This document shows, piece after piece, positions 8,056 through 16,448 of a DNA stretch of 64,000 bases; within the stretch, counting starts at the first letter, position 1, and every line of letters begins with the position of its first letter. The DNA is from Alloboseaceae bacterium BT-24-1. Lineage in GTDB: Bacteria; Pseudomonadota; Alphaproteobacteria; Rhizobiales; Beijerinckiaceae. Made by a program: the position numbers and the translations under genes. Location of the stretch: the NCBI GenBank assembly GCA_025846845.1, contig JAOYTL010000001.1, positions 186,001-250,000 of the forward strand, given 5' to 3'. The notes below the pieces were generated by a model. The model made no database searches. It was not told where the DNA came from and saw only the letters and a list, made by a program, of their open reading frames with translations.

Positions 8056-8877
8056 TCAGCGCGGTTCGCCGGCCAGGAGCCGGCCGAGATGGACGGGGAG
8101 GATCTCGCGCCGGTACCACTCGCTGGCGATCGCGTCCGTCGCCGGCCGGCAGCCTTCGAGCGCCGCCTGCTTCGCGGCCTGGATCGCCGCCTGGTCGAGC
8201 GGCTTGCCGTCGAGCGCGCGCTCGACGCCGCGAGCGCGGATCGGGGTCGGGGCCATCGCGCCATAGGCGACGCGCGCCTGCGTGACGCGGCCACCCGAAA
8301 GCGGCAGATAGGCTGCGATCGAGAGCACCGAGATGCCCTTCGGCTTGACCCGGCTGATCTTGCGGAAATGGAGTTCGGCAGGATTCTGCGGCCTGGCGAA
8401 CTGAACCGCCGTTACCAGGCCCTGGCCGCCGCGCTCGCGGGCGCTGAGGAAATCCTCGAGCGGCACCGCCCGGCCCGAGCCATAGCCGGATTGCAGCACG
8501 ATTTGCGCATCGAGCGCGAGCAGCGCCACGGTGAAATCGCCATAGGGCGCAGCGGCAAAAAGATTGCCGCCGATCGTCGCCATCGTCCGGACCGCCGGCC
8601 CGCCGATGGCGCGCGCCGCAGCGTGCAGGAAAGCGAGCTCGCGGCTGGCCAGCACCATGGCCATGCTCACCCCGGCGCCGAGCTCGACGCGGGCGCCGCT
8701 CGTGCTCATCTGGCGGAAGGCCGGATCGGTGACACGCACGAGCGTGCCCTCGGTCAGCCGGCCCTCGTTGACGTCGCGCATCACCAATGTGCCGCCGCCG
8801 ATCAGCAGTGCCTGACGGTCGCCGGAGAGGATGCCGGCGGCTTCCGACAGGCTCGCGCAGGTTCTCAGATCGAGCAT
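8056..8877 (-). CDS. Mo-hydroxylase FAD-binding subunit (CoxM type)
   Basis: The protein has 273 residues. FAD-binding PCMH motifs are visible as LIGGGTLVMR near residue 27 and TIGGNLFAAAPYGD near residue 105. A CoxM-type C-terminal domain covers residues 170-270. It transfers electrons from the 2Fe-2S subunit to an acceptor. Gene order FAD, FeS, Mo is that of three-subunit CoxMSL-type hydroxylases. Its start follows the first SRPBCC gene's stop by one base, so the cluster continues without a promoter gap. Confidence 0.93.
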   Translation of the reverse strand: MLDLRTCASLSEAAGILSGDRQALLIGGGTLVMRDVNEGRLTEGTLVRVTDPAFRQMSTSGARVELGAGVSMAMVLASRELAFLHAAARAIGGPAVRTMATIGGNLFAAAPYGDFTVALLALDAQIVLQSGYGSGRAVPLEDFLSARERGGQGLVTAVQFARPQNPAELHFRKISRVKPKGISVLSIAAYLPLSGGRVTQARVAYGAMAPTPIRARGVERALDGKPLDQAAIQAAKQAALEGCRPATDAIASEWYRREILPVHLGRLLAGEPR

Positions 8878-8878
8878 G

Positions 8879-9331
8879 TCAGACCTCCTCGCCGACGATC
8901 ACGGGCAGGCGGCGGACCGCCTCGATGCCGTTGGTGTAGACCTCGTCGCCGACGAGCCTGGCGAGTTCGGCTTCCCGTCCGGGCGGCGTGGTGAAGCGGC
9001 TTTCCCAGTGCCAGAAGCTGCGATTGCCGTCGGTCACCGGCAGCAGGCGGACATGGGCGACGTAGTTGAACAGCGGGATCGGCGTATCGAGCAGGCAGTA
9101 GCTGAAGGTCATTTCGAGATCGGAGAGCGTCAGCAGCTGCTCGCGCAGTTCACTGCCGTCGCGCAGCTGGAAGCGCCTGATGCAGCCGACCCGGTCCGAC
9201 GGATAGGCACGCTCGATCTCGCTCCGCACCACGATCGGATGCCATCTGTCGTGCCCATTGAAGTCGCGCAGGACTGACCAGAGCCGGTCCACCGGCGCAT
9301 CGATGATCGTGCTGCGGACCACATGGGGCAT
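8879..9331 (-). CDS. SRPBCC (START-like) family protein 1
   Basis: The 150-residue protein has the N-terminal RSTIIDAPVDRLWSVLRDF signature of SRPBCC polyketide-cyclase/CoxG-like proteins and a DRWHP motif. SRPBCC proteins form a deep hydrophobic cavity. CoxG, in CO dehydrogenase clusters, is a membrane-recruitment or maturation factor. This protein is paired with a paralogue (9334-9771) of similar length and plan, two bases upstream. With MoxR and VWA genes present, a CoxG-like accessory role is possible. Binding or cyclisation of a pathway intermediate is the alternative. Confidence 0.85.
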   Translation of the reverse strand: MPHVVRSTIIDAPVDRLWSVLRDFNGHDRWHPIVVRSEIERAYPSDRVGCIRRFQLRDGSELREQLLTLSDLEMTFSYCLLDTPIPLFNYVAHVRLLPVTDGNRSFWHWESRFTTPPGREAELARLVGDEVYTNGIEAVRRLPVIVGEEV

Positions 9332-9333
9332 GG

Positions 9334-9771
9334 CTATCCCCCAAAGGCGCGCTTGAGGGCGTCGAAGCCGCCCTGGAAGACATTGGTGCCGATGCCGGCT
9401 ACGAGCTCGGCCTCCTTCTCCGGCGCGCAGTCGAAATCTGCCGACCACTCGATGAAGGTCCGCTCCTGGTCGGTGATCGGCGTCAGCCTGAGCGTCGCGA
9501 CATAGTTCGTCAGCGGCATCGGCGAATCCAGGATCGAATAGGTGCAGAACATGTCGTAGTCGGAGAGGCCGAGCAGCTGCTCGCGCAGCCGGTCGCCGCT
9601 GCGCAGCGAGAAGGCCCGGATGCAGCCAACCTTGTCGGCGGGCTCGCCGTTCTCGATCCGGCTCTCGGCGATGCGGGGATGCCAGTTCGGCAGGCCGTTG
9701 AAATCGCGCACCCGGGCCCAGACCTTGGCGGCGGGGGCGGCGATGACGCTGGAAACATAGACGCGGGCCAT
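9334..9771 (-). CDS. SRPBCC (START-like) family protein 2
   Basis: The 145-residue paralogue of the next gene shares the layout AAPAAKVWARVRDFN, LPNWHP, KVGCIRAF, LREQLLGLSD, and a C-terminal helix. The tandem pair likely arose by duplication, since the two still align along their entire length. Function as in the partner: cavity protein, either accessory to the Mo-hydroxylase or acting on a pathway intermediate. It follows the flotillin-like gene by 11 bases. Confidence 0.85.
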   Translation of the reverse strand: MARVYVSSVIAAPAAKVWARVRDFNGLPNWHPRIAESRIENGEPADKVGCIRAFSLRSGDRLREQLLGLSDYDMFCTYSILDSPMPLTNYVATLRLTPITDQERTFIEWSADFDCAPEKEAELVAGIGTNVFQGGFDALKRAFGG

Positions 9772-9782
9772 CTGTCAGCGCC

Positions 9783-12533
9783 TCACGACTTCTTGCCGGA
9801 GCCGGAGCGGCCGCCGCCTTCGGGAGCGGGCTCGCTACCTTCCTTCGGCTTGGCCGGCTGGGCCTCCTTGGCGACGCGCTGCATGTCCGAGGCCTCGCGC
9901 ATCAGCCCACCCATCTTGGCGAGATTGCCGCCCTCTATGCCGATCTCCTTCAGCACCTGGTCGATCATCGGCGCCTGGACCCGATAGCGCAGCGCCGACT
10001 CGATGACCTCGTCGGTGGGCGAGCGTGCCGCGCCACCGGCGCCACTGGCGCCGGTGAGCCCGTCGACATGAAGGATGCGGATGCCTTCGATCTTCTCCAT
10101 CGGCTTGACGCTCTCGCGGACAATGCCCTCGATCTTGTCGAGCAGGCGGCGCCGGAACAGCCCGTAGCGGGCGCCGTCGCTGAGCACGTTCTCGGCCTCA
10201 TAGAGCAGCTTCTGCGCCTCGGCATCGACGGCGCGGCGCACTTTCTCGGCCTCGGACGCGATGCGGGATTCTTCGGCTGCCTTCTCGGCGAGCAGTATCT
10301 CGACGGTCTTGCGCCGCTGCGCGCTCTCGCTCTCGCGGACGGTCTTGACCTTCTCCTCGGCCTCGACCGCCTTGGCGCGGGCGATCTCGGCACTGACCTG
10401 CGCCGCCGATTCCTCCAGCGACTTGGCGTAGAGCGCGATCGCCTTGTCCATGGCGGCCGCCTCGACCTCGCGTTCGCGCCCGATCTCGAGCTTGCGCAGC
10501 TCGCGCTGGCGGCCGATGCGGGCCTCGTCGAGGCCGCGATCGGAGGAGATGCGGGCCCGCTCGACCTCCTCGTTCGAGACGATCTGCGCCTCCTGCAGCG
10601 CCTGATTCCGCGCGATTTCCAATTGCTCCAGCGCGCGACGACGCTCGATCCGCACCGCTTCCAGCGCCTGCTCGCGGGCGATGTCGACGGTTTCGACCTG
10701 CTGGCGCGCCGTGATCTCGGCCTGGCGCAGCGCCTTGTCGGCGTCGGTGCGCTCGACCTTCTTGGCGGCGAGCACGATCGCGCGCTCTTCCTCGGCGACC
10801 TCGACCGCCTTCTTCTGAGCAATCTGCAGCATCTCGCGGGTCTTGCTCGAATTGATCCGCTCTTCGTCGAGACCAAGCTCGGTTGCGATCCGCTGGCGTT
10901 CGACCGCGTCGCGGCGCTTCAGCTCGGCGGTGTCGAGCTCGGCATTGCGCTTGATCTCGAGCCCCTTGGTCGCGAGCTCGGCGGCGATGCGCCCGGCCGC
11001 GACGGCTTTCTCCTGGCCGATGCGGGCGGCTTCGGTCGCTTCGCGGGCAGAGATTTCGGCGGTGTCGATCGCTTCGGTGCGCCCGATCTCGAGCAGGCTC
11101 TTGCGCTGGTCGAGGGCGATCCGGTCGGCCGTGATCGCGTCCTCCTGGGCAATCCTTGCCTTCTCGACCGCTTCACGCGCGCTGATCTCAGCCTCGTCCA
11201 GCGCTCTGTTGCGGGCGATCTGGAGGGCGCGCACGCGCTCTTCCTGGCCGATGCGGGAGGTTTCGACTGCCTCGCGCGCCGCGATGTCTTCCTGGTCGAG
11301 CGTGCGGGTGCGCTCGATCTCGCGGTTGCGGATCTCCTGCTCGCGGGTGATGCGCTCGGCACTCACCGCGGTTTCCTGAAGGATGCGCGCCTTCTCGGTC
11401 GACTCGCGCGCTTCGATCTCGGCTGCTTCCAGCACCCTGGTGCGCTCGATCTCCTGCTGCCTGATCTCACGTTCGGAGGCGATGCGGGCAGCGTTGATCG
11501 TCTGCTCGTTGGCGATGCGCGCCTTCTCGACATGCTCGCGCGCGGCGATCTCGGCCTCCTCGACGGCTTGCGTCCGGGCGATCTCCTGCTGGCGGATATC
11601 CCTTTCTGAAGCGATGCGCGCTTCGCTGATCCCGCGCTCATTGGCGATGCGTGATTTCTCGATCTCCTCGCGCGAGGTGATCTGGGCCTGCTCCGCCTCG
11701 GTGTCGCGGATGGCCCGCTCGCGGGCGACCTCGGTGCGCTGCATGGCGCGCTTGATCTCGATCTCGCGCTGCTGGTCGAGACGCGCCATCTCGCTCTCGC
11801 GCTCGATGTCGAGTGCCTGGCGCTCGGCTTCGAGATTGCGGGTGCGGATGCGGATCATCGAGTCCTGCTCGATATCGTTGCGCAGCTTCCGCTTGTCCTC
11901 GATCTCCTCGATGATCCGCGTCAGGCCGGCGGCGTCGAAACGGTTGGACGGGTTGAAATATTGCAGGTCGGTCTGGTCGAGATCGGTCAGCGCCACCGAT
12001 TCCAGCACAAGCCCGTTCTGGTCGAGCGCTTCGGCAGCGGCATCCTTGACGCGCTGGACGTAGGCGCCGCGCTGCTCGTGCATCTCCTCCATGGTCATCT
12101 CGGAGGCGACTGTGCGCAGCGCCGAGATGAACTTGCCTGAGAGCAGGGCATGGAGCTGGTCCGGCTGCAGGGTGCGCCGGCCGAGCGTCGCGGCAGCGAC
12201 AGAGACCGATTCCCGCTCCGGCTTCACCCGGACGTAGAACTCGGCGTCGATGTCGACGCGCATCCGGTCGCGGGTGATCAGCGCATCGTTGCTCGCCCGC
12301 GTCACCGCAAGCTGCAGGACGTTCATGTTGACCGGCGTGACGTCGTGGATGATCGGCAGCACGAAGGCGCCACCATTGATCACAACCTTTTCGCCGAACA
12401 GACCGGTGCGGACGAAGGAGACCTCCTTCGAGGACCGGCGGTAGAGCCAGTTCACCAGATAGACGACGATGGCGATGATGATCACCGCCACGATCAGCCA
12501 GAGGATCAGCGATCCGATCAGCTGCCCCGTCAT
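9783..12533 (-). CDS. Giant flotillin/YqiK-like SPFH protein with hendecad coiled coil
   Basis: The protein has 916 residues; typical bacterial flotillins have 450-700. Residues 7-31 form one hydrophobic membrane segment. Residues 35-200 form an SPFH/band-7 domain (VINGGAFVLP, RMRVDIDAEFYVRV, LESVALTDLDQTDLQYFNPSN). From residue 283 to 579 the chain is 27 consecutive 11-residue repeats with Ile at position 3 (Leu in one), and residues 605-692 add eight more. A C-terminal flotillin-like domain follows (LSDGARYGLFRRRLLDK) and a Gly/Ser/Lys-rich tail. Flotillins oligomerise in membrane microdomains. A scaffold for the cluster's transporter or redox enzymes is a guess from context. Nearby genes overlap or nearly so, so it belongs to this operon. 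Confidence 0.88.
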   Translation of the reverse strand: MTGQLIGSLILWLIVAVIIIAIVVYLVNWLYRRSSKEVSFVRTGLFGEKVVINGGAFVLPIIHDVTPVNMNVLQLAVTRASNDALITRDRMRVDIDAEFYVRVKPERESVSVAAATLGRRTLQPDQLHALLSGKFISALRTVASEMTMEEMHEQRGAYVQRVKDAAAEALDQNGLVLESVALTDLDQTDLQYFNPSNRFDAAGLTRIIEEIEDKRKLRNDIEQDSMIRIRTRNLEAERQALDIERESEMARLDQQREIEIKRAMQRTEVARERAIRDTEAEQAQITSREEIEKSRIANERGISEARIASERDIRQQEIARTQAVEEAEIAAREHVEKARIANEQTINAARIASEREIRQQEIERTRVLEAAEIEARESTEKARILQETAVSAERITREQEIRNREIERTRTLDQEDIAAREAVETSRIGQEERVRALQIARNRALDEAEISAREAVEKARIAQEDAITADRIALDQRKSLLEIGRTEAIDTAEISAREATEAARIGQEKAVAAGRIAAELATKGLEIKRNAELDTAELKRRDAVERQRIATELGLDEERINSSKTREMLQIAQKKAVEVAEEERAIVLAAKKVERTDADKALRQAEITARQQVETVDIAREQALEAVRIERRRALEQLEIARNQALQEAQIVSNEEVERARISSDRGLDEARIGRQRELRKLEIGREREVEAAAMDKAIALYAKSLEESAAQVSAEIARAKAVEAEEKVKTVRESESAQRRKTVEILLAEKAAEESRIASEAEKVRRAVDAEAQKLLYEAENVLSDGARYGLFRRRLLDKIEGIVRESVKPMEKIEGIRILHVDGLTGASGAGGAARSPTDEVIESALRYRVQAPMIDQVLKEIGIEGGNLAKMGGLMREASDMQRVAKEAQPAKPKEGSEPAPEGGGRSGSGKKS
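10458..10721 (-). repeat. Second hendecad block in flotillin-like gene (8 repeats)
   Basis: Codes residues 605-692: units such as AEITARQQVET, VDIAREQALEA, VRIERRRALEQ, LEIARNQALQE and ARIGRQRELRK. Register is shifted by three residues relative to the first block (25-residue interruption rather than 22), a stutter in the coiled coil. Confidence 0.85.
10797..11687 (-). repeat. 27 consecutive 33-bp (11-residue) coiled-coil repeats
   Basis: Codes residues 283-579, exactly 27 x 11 residues without a gap. Units run AQITSREEIEK, SRIANERGISE, ARIASERDIRQ, QEIARTQAVEE, AEIAAREHVEK and onward to LQIAQKKAVEV. Position 3 is Ile in 26 of 27. Sets of four units recur (AEI..., ARI..., ERI/ARI..., QEI/LEI...), making a 44-residue (132-bp) super-repeat. 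Confidence 0.92.
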
Positions 12534-12560
12534 GTCATCATCCTCCCGCCCGAATCCGGG

Positions 12561-13436
12561 TCATTTCGTCTTGCCGGGCTTGCGTGCCGGCTTGCTGGCT
12601 TTGGGTGCGCGGCCGATCTGCTTGAAGGCACGGGTCTGGTCGCGGATCGCGACCTCGACCGGCAGGCGCTCCATCGAGGACGCGCCGTAGAAGCCGTGGC
12701 AGTTGACCGTGTTCTTCATGATGAAGTCGGCATCGGCCGGCTCGGCGACAGGCCCGCCATGGACAAGGATGATCGCATCCTTCTTCACGGCGAGCGCGGC
12801 CTTCGCCCAGCGCTCGACCAGCGCCGGGCAGTCCTTGAGCTTGAGCGCCGTTTCGGCGCCGATCGAGCCGCCGGTGGTGAGGCCGAGATGGCAGACGATG
12901 ATGTCGGCGCCGGCCTTCGCCATCGCCCGCGCGTCATCCTCGCAGAAGACGTAAGGCGTGGTCAGCAGGCCCTTGGCATTGGCGAGGGCGATCATCTCGA
13001 CCTCGAGGCCAAAGCCCATGCCGGTCTCTTCGAGATTGGCGCGGAAGGTGCCGTCGATCAGCCCGACGGTCGGAAAGTTCTGCACGCCGGCAAAGCCGAT
13101 GCGCTTCACCTCGTCGAGAAAGACATCCATGCGCCGGAACGGATCGGTCCCGCAGACGCCGGCGATCACCGGCGTCGTCTTCACCACCGGCAGCACTTCG
13201 GCCGCCATCTCCATGACGATGGCGTTGGCGTCGCCATAGGGCATCAACCCGGAGAGCGAGCCGCGGCCGGCCATGCGGTAGCGGCCGGAATTGTAGATCA
13301 CGATCAGATCGATACCGCCGGCTTCCTCGCATTTAGCCGACAGGCCGGTGCCGGCGCCGCCGCCGACGATCGGCTCGCCTTTGGCGATCATCGCCTGGAA
13401 GCGCTTGAGCAGCGCCTTCTTGTCGAAGCTCGTCAT
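12561..13436 (-). CDS. PEP-hydrolase/Tm-1 C-terminal-type TIM-barrel protein
   Basis: The 291-residue protein matches the phosphoenolpyruvate hydrolase-like family (PF09370). Motifs include GGGAGTGLSAKCEEAGG near the N-terminus, IVIYNSGRYRMAG, GVCGTDPFR, GVQNFPTVGLIDG and FYGASSMERLP. The plant antiviral protein Tm-1 has the same TIM barrel as its C-terminal half, joined to a UPF0261 domain. Here the UPF0261 domain is in the directly upstream gene, and the two genes overlap by four bases (ATGA). The two probably act together. The biochemical reaction in bacteria is not established. The C-terminal 25 residues are Lys/Pro-rich. Confidence 0.88.
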   Translation of the reverse strand: MTSFDKKALLKRFQAMIAKGEPIVGGGAGTGLSAKCEEAGGIDLIVIYNSGRYRMAGRGSLSGLMPYGDANAIVMEMAAEVLPVVKTTPVIAGVCGTDPFRRMDVFLDEVKRIGFAGVQNFPTVGLIDGTFRANLEETGMGFGLEVEMIALANAKGLLTTPYVFCEDDARAMAKAGADIIVCHLGLTTGGSIGAETALKLKDCPALVERWAKAALAVKKDAIILVHGGPVAEPADADFIMKNTVNCHGFYGASSMERLPVEVAIRDQTRAFKQIGRAPKASKPARKPGKTK

Positions 13437-15667
13437 GACCTGCCTCCGCCGGCCCGCTCGCGCCGCCGGCCGGCATGCAGCGTGCGGAATTGCTGCACCA
13501 ATGCCGAGGCGAAAGCGGGGTCGTTGATGTGGAGCGGCAGGCGGATGAGCTGCCGGTTCGGGCTGGTGCGCACCGTCTGCTCCAGCGCCTGGAACAGCGC
13601 CGCGTCGGCTGCCGGGTCGTGGAACGCCTGGCCGGGCGCATCCAGGGCGGAGACGCCGAGCTCGGGGATCAGGAAGCGGACCGGCCCTTCCATCAGGTTC
13701 AATCGCTCGCCGATCCAGCGGCCCATGCGGGCATTCTCCTCCGCCGTCGTCCGCATCAGGGTGATCTGCGGGTTGTGCGAGTAGAGGAGGCGGCCGCGAT
13801 AGCGCTCGGGGACGCTGTCAGGCGCGGCGAAGTTCACCATGTCGAGCGCGCCGATCGAGCCGACATAGGGGATGCGGGTGCGGATGATCGCGCCGAAGCG
13901 ATCCTCCGTCGCCGGCAGGATGCCGCCCATCAGCATGTCGCAGATCTCGGTGGTCGAGACGTCGATCACTGCGCCGACAAGTTCGGAATCCACAAGCTTC
14001 TCCAGCGAGCGGCCGCCGGTACCGGTGGCGTGGAAGACGAGCGGCTCCCATTCCGCGGCGAGGAGCTTGGCGACCTGCTGCACGCAAGGCGTGGTCACGC
14101 CGAACATGGTCAGCCCGACCAGGGGCTTTTCGGGCTCGCGGCGGCGCGGTCCGTCGGGCTTGAGCTCGGCGAGGCGGGCTTTCGCCATGGCGGCGATGGC
14201 GTGCGCGCCATTGCCGAGCACGAGGCGCGAGACGCGGTTGATGCCCTGCACATCGGTGACGGCGTGCAGCATGGCAATGTCGGTCGCGCCGACATAGGCG
14301 CGGACATCGCCCGACGCCATGGTCGAGATCATCAGCTTGGGCAGGCCGACCGGCAGCGCCTGCATCGCCGGTGTCACCATCGCGGTCGCGCCCGAGCCGC
14401 CGGCCGAGATGATTCCGAGCAGGCCCTGCTGGCGCGGCAGCCACGCCTTGAACGCTTCGGTCATCGCCGCCACCGCCGTGCCGCGATCGCCCGAGGCGAT
14501 GCCGGCCGAACCTTTCGGCGAGGCGAGGGCGATCTCCTGCGGGGTGACGTCGCCGCCGGCGCTGCGGCCGGATGTCGAGAGATCGACCAGGCGGGTGCGC
14601 AGACCTTCCGCCCGGATCAGGTCGCGGATGAAGCGCAGCTCCTCGCCTTTGGTGTCGAGTGTCCCGGCGACGACGACATAAGGCTCACTGCTCGCCGCAG
14701 CCGCGAGCGGCCGGACCGCCTGGCCATCGCGCGTCGCCAGCATCGGGCGCGAGATGGTGCGGGCCTGCGCCTCGATCCGTGCCGCTGGAACTGGTTGCGA
14801 CCAGCGGTTCGGGATGACGGGGTTCGAGACATAGACGCGGATCGGCCCGGTGGGGGCGGGGGCGGCGGCCGGTCCGGCTGGGCCGGGACGTGCCGTTTCC
14901 GGCACCGCATCGGTCTCGTCATGGCCATGGCGGCCGACGCCGAGCAGGCGCTGCTGCAGGTCGCGGTCGCCGGCCAGCGTCGCCGAGGCGATGATGCGGT
15001 TGATCCGGCCGTTGACCATGATCGCGACAGGATCGGACATCTGCGTGGCGACGCCGATGTTCTGCTCGATCACCAGGATCGCGACATCGCCCTGATCGGC
15101 GAGCCGGACCAGCATCTCCTCGACATGGGCGACGATGACCGGCGCCAAGCCCTCGGTCGGCTCATCCATGACCAGGAGGCGCGGATTGAGCAGCAGCGCC
15201 CGGCTGATCGCCAGCATCTGCTGCTCGCCGCCGGAGAGCTGGGCGCCGCCATTGTTGCGGCGCTCGGCCAAGCGCGGGAAGGCTTCGTAGATGCGCTCCG
15301 GCGTCCAGGCTCCGCGCTTGCCGCGCTGCATCAGCCGTAAGTGCTCGTCGACCGTGAGCGAGCGCCAGAGCCGGCGGCCCTGCGGCACATAGCCGATGCC
15401 GAGCCGCGCCACCTCGGCCGGCGAGCGCCCGGCGATCTCCTCGCCGAAGAAGCGGATCGAGCCGGACGAGATCGGCACCAGCCCCATGATCGCCTTGCAC
15501 ATGGTCGTCTTGCCCATGCCGTTGCGACCGACGACGGAGAGCACGCCGTGCTGCAGCGTGAGATCGACGCCCTGGACGGCGTGCGAGCGGCCGTAGAAGA
15601 CGTTGAGGCCGGCGATCTGCAGGATCGGAACGCCGGCGGCGGGCGGGGCTTTCAGGCGCTCAGCCAT
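13433..15667 (-). CDS. LivF ABC ATPase fused to Tm-1-like (UPF0261) domain
   Basis: The protein has 744 residues in two parts. Residues 1-245 are a complete LivF-type branched-chain amino acid ABC ATPase: Walker A GRNGMGKTT 47-55, signature LSGGE 144-148, Walker B MDEP 167-170. A Pro/Ala-rich linker (250-325) leads to a UPF0261/Tm-1-like nucleotide-binding domain (residues 330 to about 735) starting VVVAGTLDTKGEEL. Stand-alone LivF is about 235 residues and stand-alone UPF0261 about 400, so both are full length. There is no separate livF here, so the fusion must supply LivF. It overlaps livG by eight bases and the PEP-hydrolase-like gene by four. Tm-1 in tomato binds ATP and blocks tobamovirus replication; the bacterial role is unknown. 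Confidence 0.92.
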   Translation of the reverse strand: MAERLKAPPAAGVPILQIAGLNVFYGRSHAVQGVDLTLQHGVLSVVGRNGMGKTTMCKAIMGLVPISSGSIRFFGEEIAGRSPAEVARLGIGYVPQGRRLWRSLTVDEHLRLMQRGKRGAWTPERIYEAFPRLAERRNNGGAQLSGGEQQMLAISRALLLNPRLLVMDEPTEGLAPVIVAHVEEMLVRLADQGDVAILVIEQNIGVATQMSDPVAIMVNGRINRIIASATLAGDRDLQQRLLGVGRHGHDETDAVPETARPGPAGPAAAPAPTGPIRVYVSNPVIPNRWSQPVPAARIEAQARTISRPMLATRDGQAVRPLAAAASSEPYVVVAGTLDTKGEELRFIRDLIRAEGLRTRLVDLSTSGRSAGGDVTPQEIALASPKGSAGIASGDRGTAVAAMTEAFKAWLPRQQGLLGIISAGGSGATAMVTPAMQALPVGLPKLMISTMASGDVRAYVGATDIAMLHAVTDVQGINRVSRLVLGNGAHAIAAMAKARLAELKPDGPRRREPEKPLVGLTMFGVTTPCVQQVAKLLAAEWEPLVFHATGTGGRSLEKLVDSELVGAVIDVSTTEICDMLMGGILPATEDRFGAIIRTRIPYVGSIGALDMVNFAAPDSVPERYRGRLLYSHNPQITLMRTTAEENARMGRWIGERLNLMEGPVRFLIPELGVSALDAPGQAFHDPAADAALFQALEQTVRTSPNRQLIRLPLHINDPAFASALVQQFRTLHAGRRRERAGGGRS

Positions 15668-16448
15668 GACCGCCCCCGAGATAGAGTTCCTGCACCTCGG
15701 GATCGGACTCGATCTCGTCCGGCCGTCCCTCTTTGAAGATGCGGCCGTTGTGCATCATCGTCACGCTCTCGACGACGCGCAGCGCCACGTCCATGTCGTG
15801 CTCGATGATGATGTAGCCGATATGGGTCGGCAGCGAGGTCAGGATCCGGACGAGGTCCTGCCGCTCGGTCGGCGACAGGCCCGCTGCCGGCTCGTCGAAC
15901 AGGATGAAGCGCGGTGCGCCCGAGAGGGCGAGCGCGATCTCGAGCTGGCGCTGCTGGCCATAGGCGAGCTCTCCGACCAGCCTGTCCTTGACGGCGGTGA
16001 GATGGACGGCGTCGACCAGGCTCTCGGCGGCGTGCTGGAGCGTGTCGTCGCGGCTTGGCCGCCTGAGCGAGAAGCGGTTCCGCGAGACGCCGCGGCAGGC
16101 GAGGTAGACATTGTCGATTACCGTCAGCCCAGCGAAGAGCGAGGAGATCTGGTAGGTGCGCCTGAGGCCACGGCGGATGCGCTCATGCGGCGGAAAGGCC
16201 GTCACATCCTCGCCGAAGAAGCGGATGACGCCGGAGCTCGGCGAAAAATCGCCGGTGACGCAGTTGAACAGCGTGGTCTTGCCGGCACCGTTCGAGCCGA
16301 GCACGGCGCGCCGCTCGCCGGGGCGGACCGAGAGCGTGACGTCGGAGAGGGCCGCGAGCGCGCCGAACAGGCGCGAGACACCGCGCAGTTCGAGCGCATT
16401 GCCAGAGCTGGCCGTGCTCAGCCGCTCCAGGCTCGGCACGGCGCTCAT
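15660..16448 (-). CDS. livG: Branched-chain amino acid-type ABC transporter ATPase LivG
   Basis: The 262-residue protein carries Walker A GSNGAGKTT near residue 50, a GYGQ-like signature region (LAYGQQRQLEIALAL) in place of canonical LSGGQ, and Walker B FILFDEPAAGL. The variant signature is usual for LivG proteins. It energises uptake with the LivF half of the neighbouring fusion. The start overlaps the livM stop (ATGA-type) and its stop overlaps the fusion start. The cargo is set by LivK and need not be an amino acid; this transporter class also moves aromatic acids, amides and other small organics. Confidence 0.93.
   Translation of the reverse strand: MSAVPSLERLSTASSGNALELRGVSRLFGALAALSDVTLSVRPGERRAVLGSNGAGKTTLFNCVTGDFSPSSGVIRFFGEDVTAFPPHERIRRGLRRTYQISSLFAGLTVIDNVYLACRGVSRNRFSLRRPSRDDTLQHAAESLVDAVHLTAVKDRLVGELAYGQQRQLEIALALSGAPRFILFDEPAAGLSPTERQDLVRILTSLPTHIGYIIIEHDMDVALRVVESVTMMHNGRIFKEGRPDEIESDPEVQELYLGGGHG

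Noticed and set aside
4733..9771. Aerobic CO dehydrogenase (coxMSL with coxDEG).
   Set aside because: The Mo subunit lacks the AYxCSFR active-site loop of CO dehydrogenase and is split; the operon also carries hydrolases and an organic-solute importer.
10068..11609. Plus-strand open frame with regular repeats opposite the flotillin-like gene.
   Set aside because: Its periodicity merely mirrors the hendecad repeats of the real minus-strand gene.
10797..11687. Regular 33-bp/132-bp periodicity could be taken for a tandem DNA repeat array or CRISPR.
   Set aside because: Units are diverged at DNA level, have no spacers and keep codon frame; the signal is a protein coiled coil.
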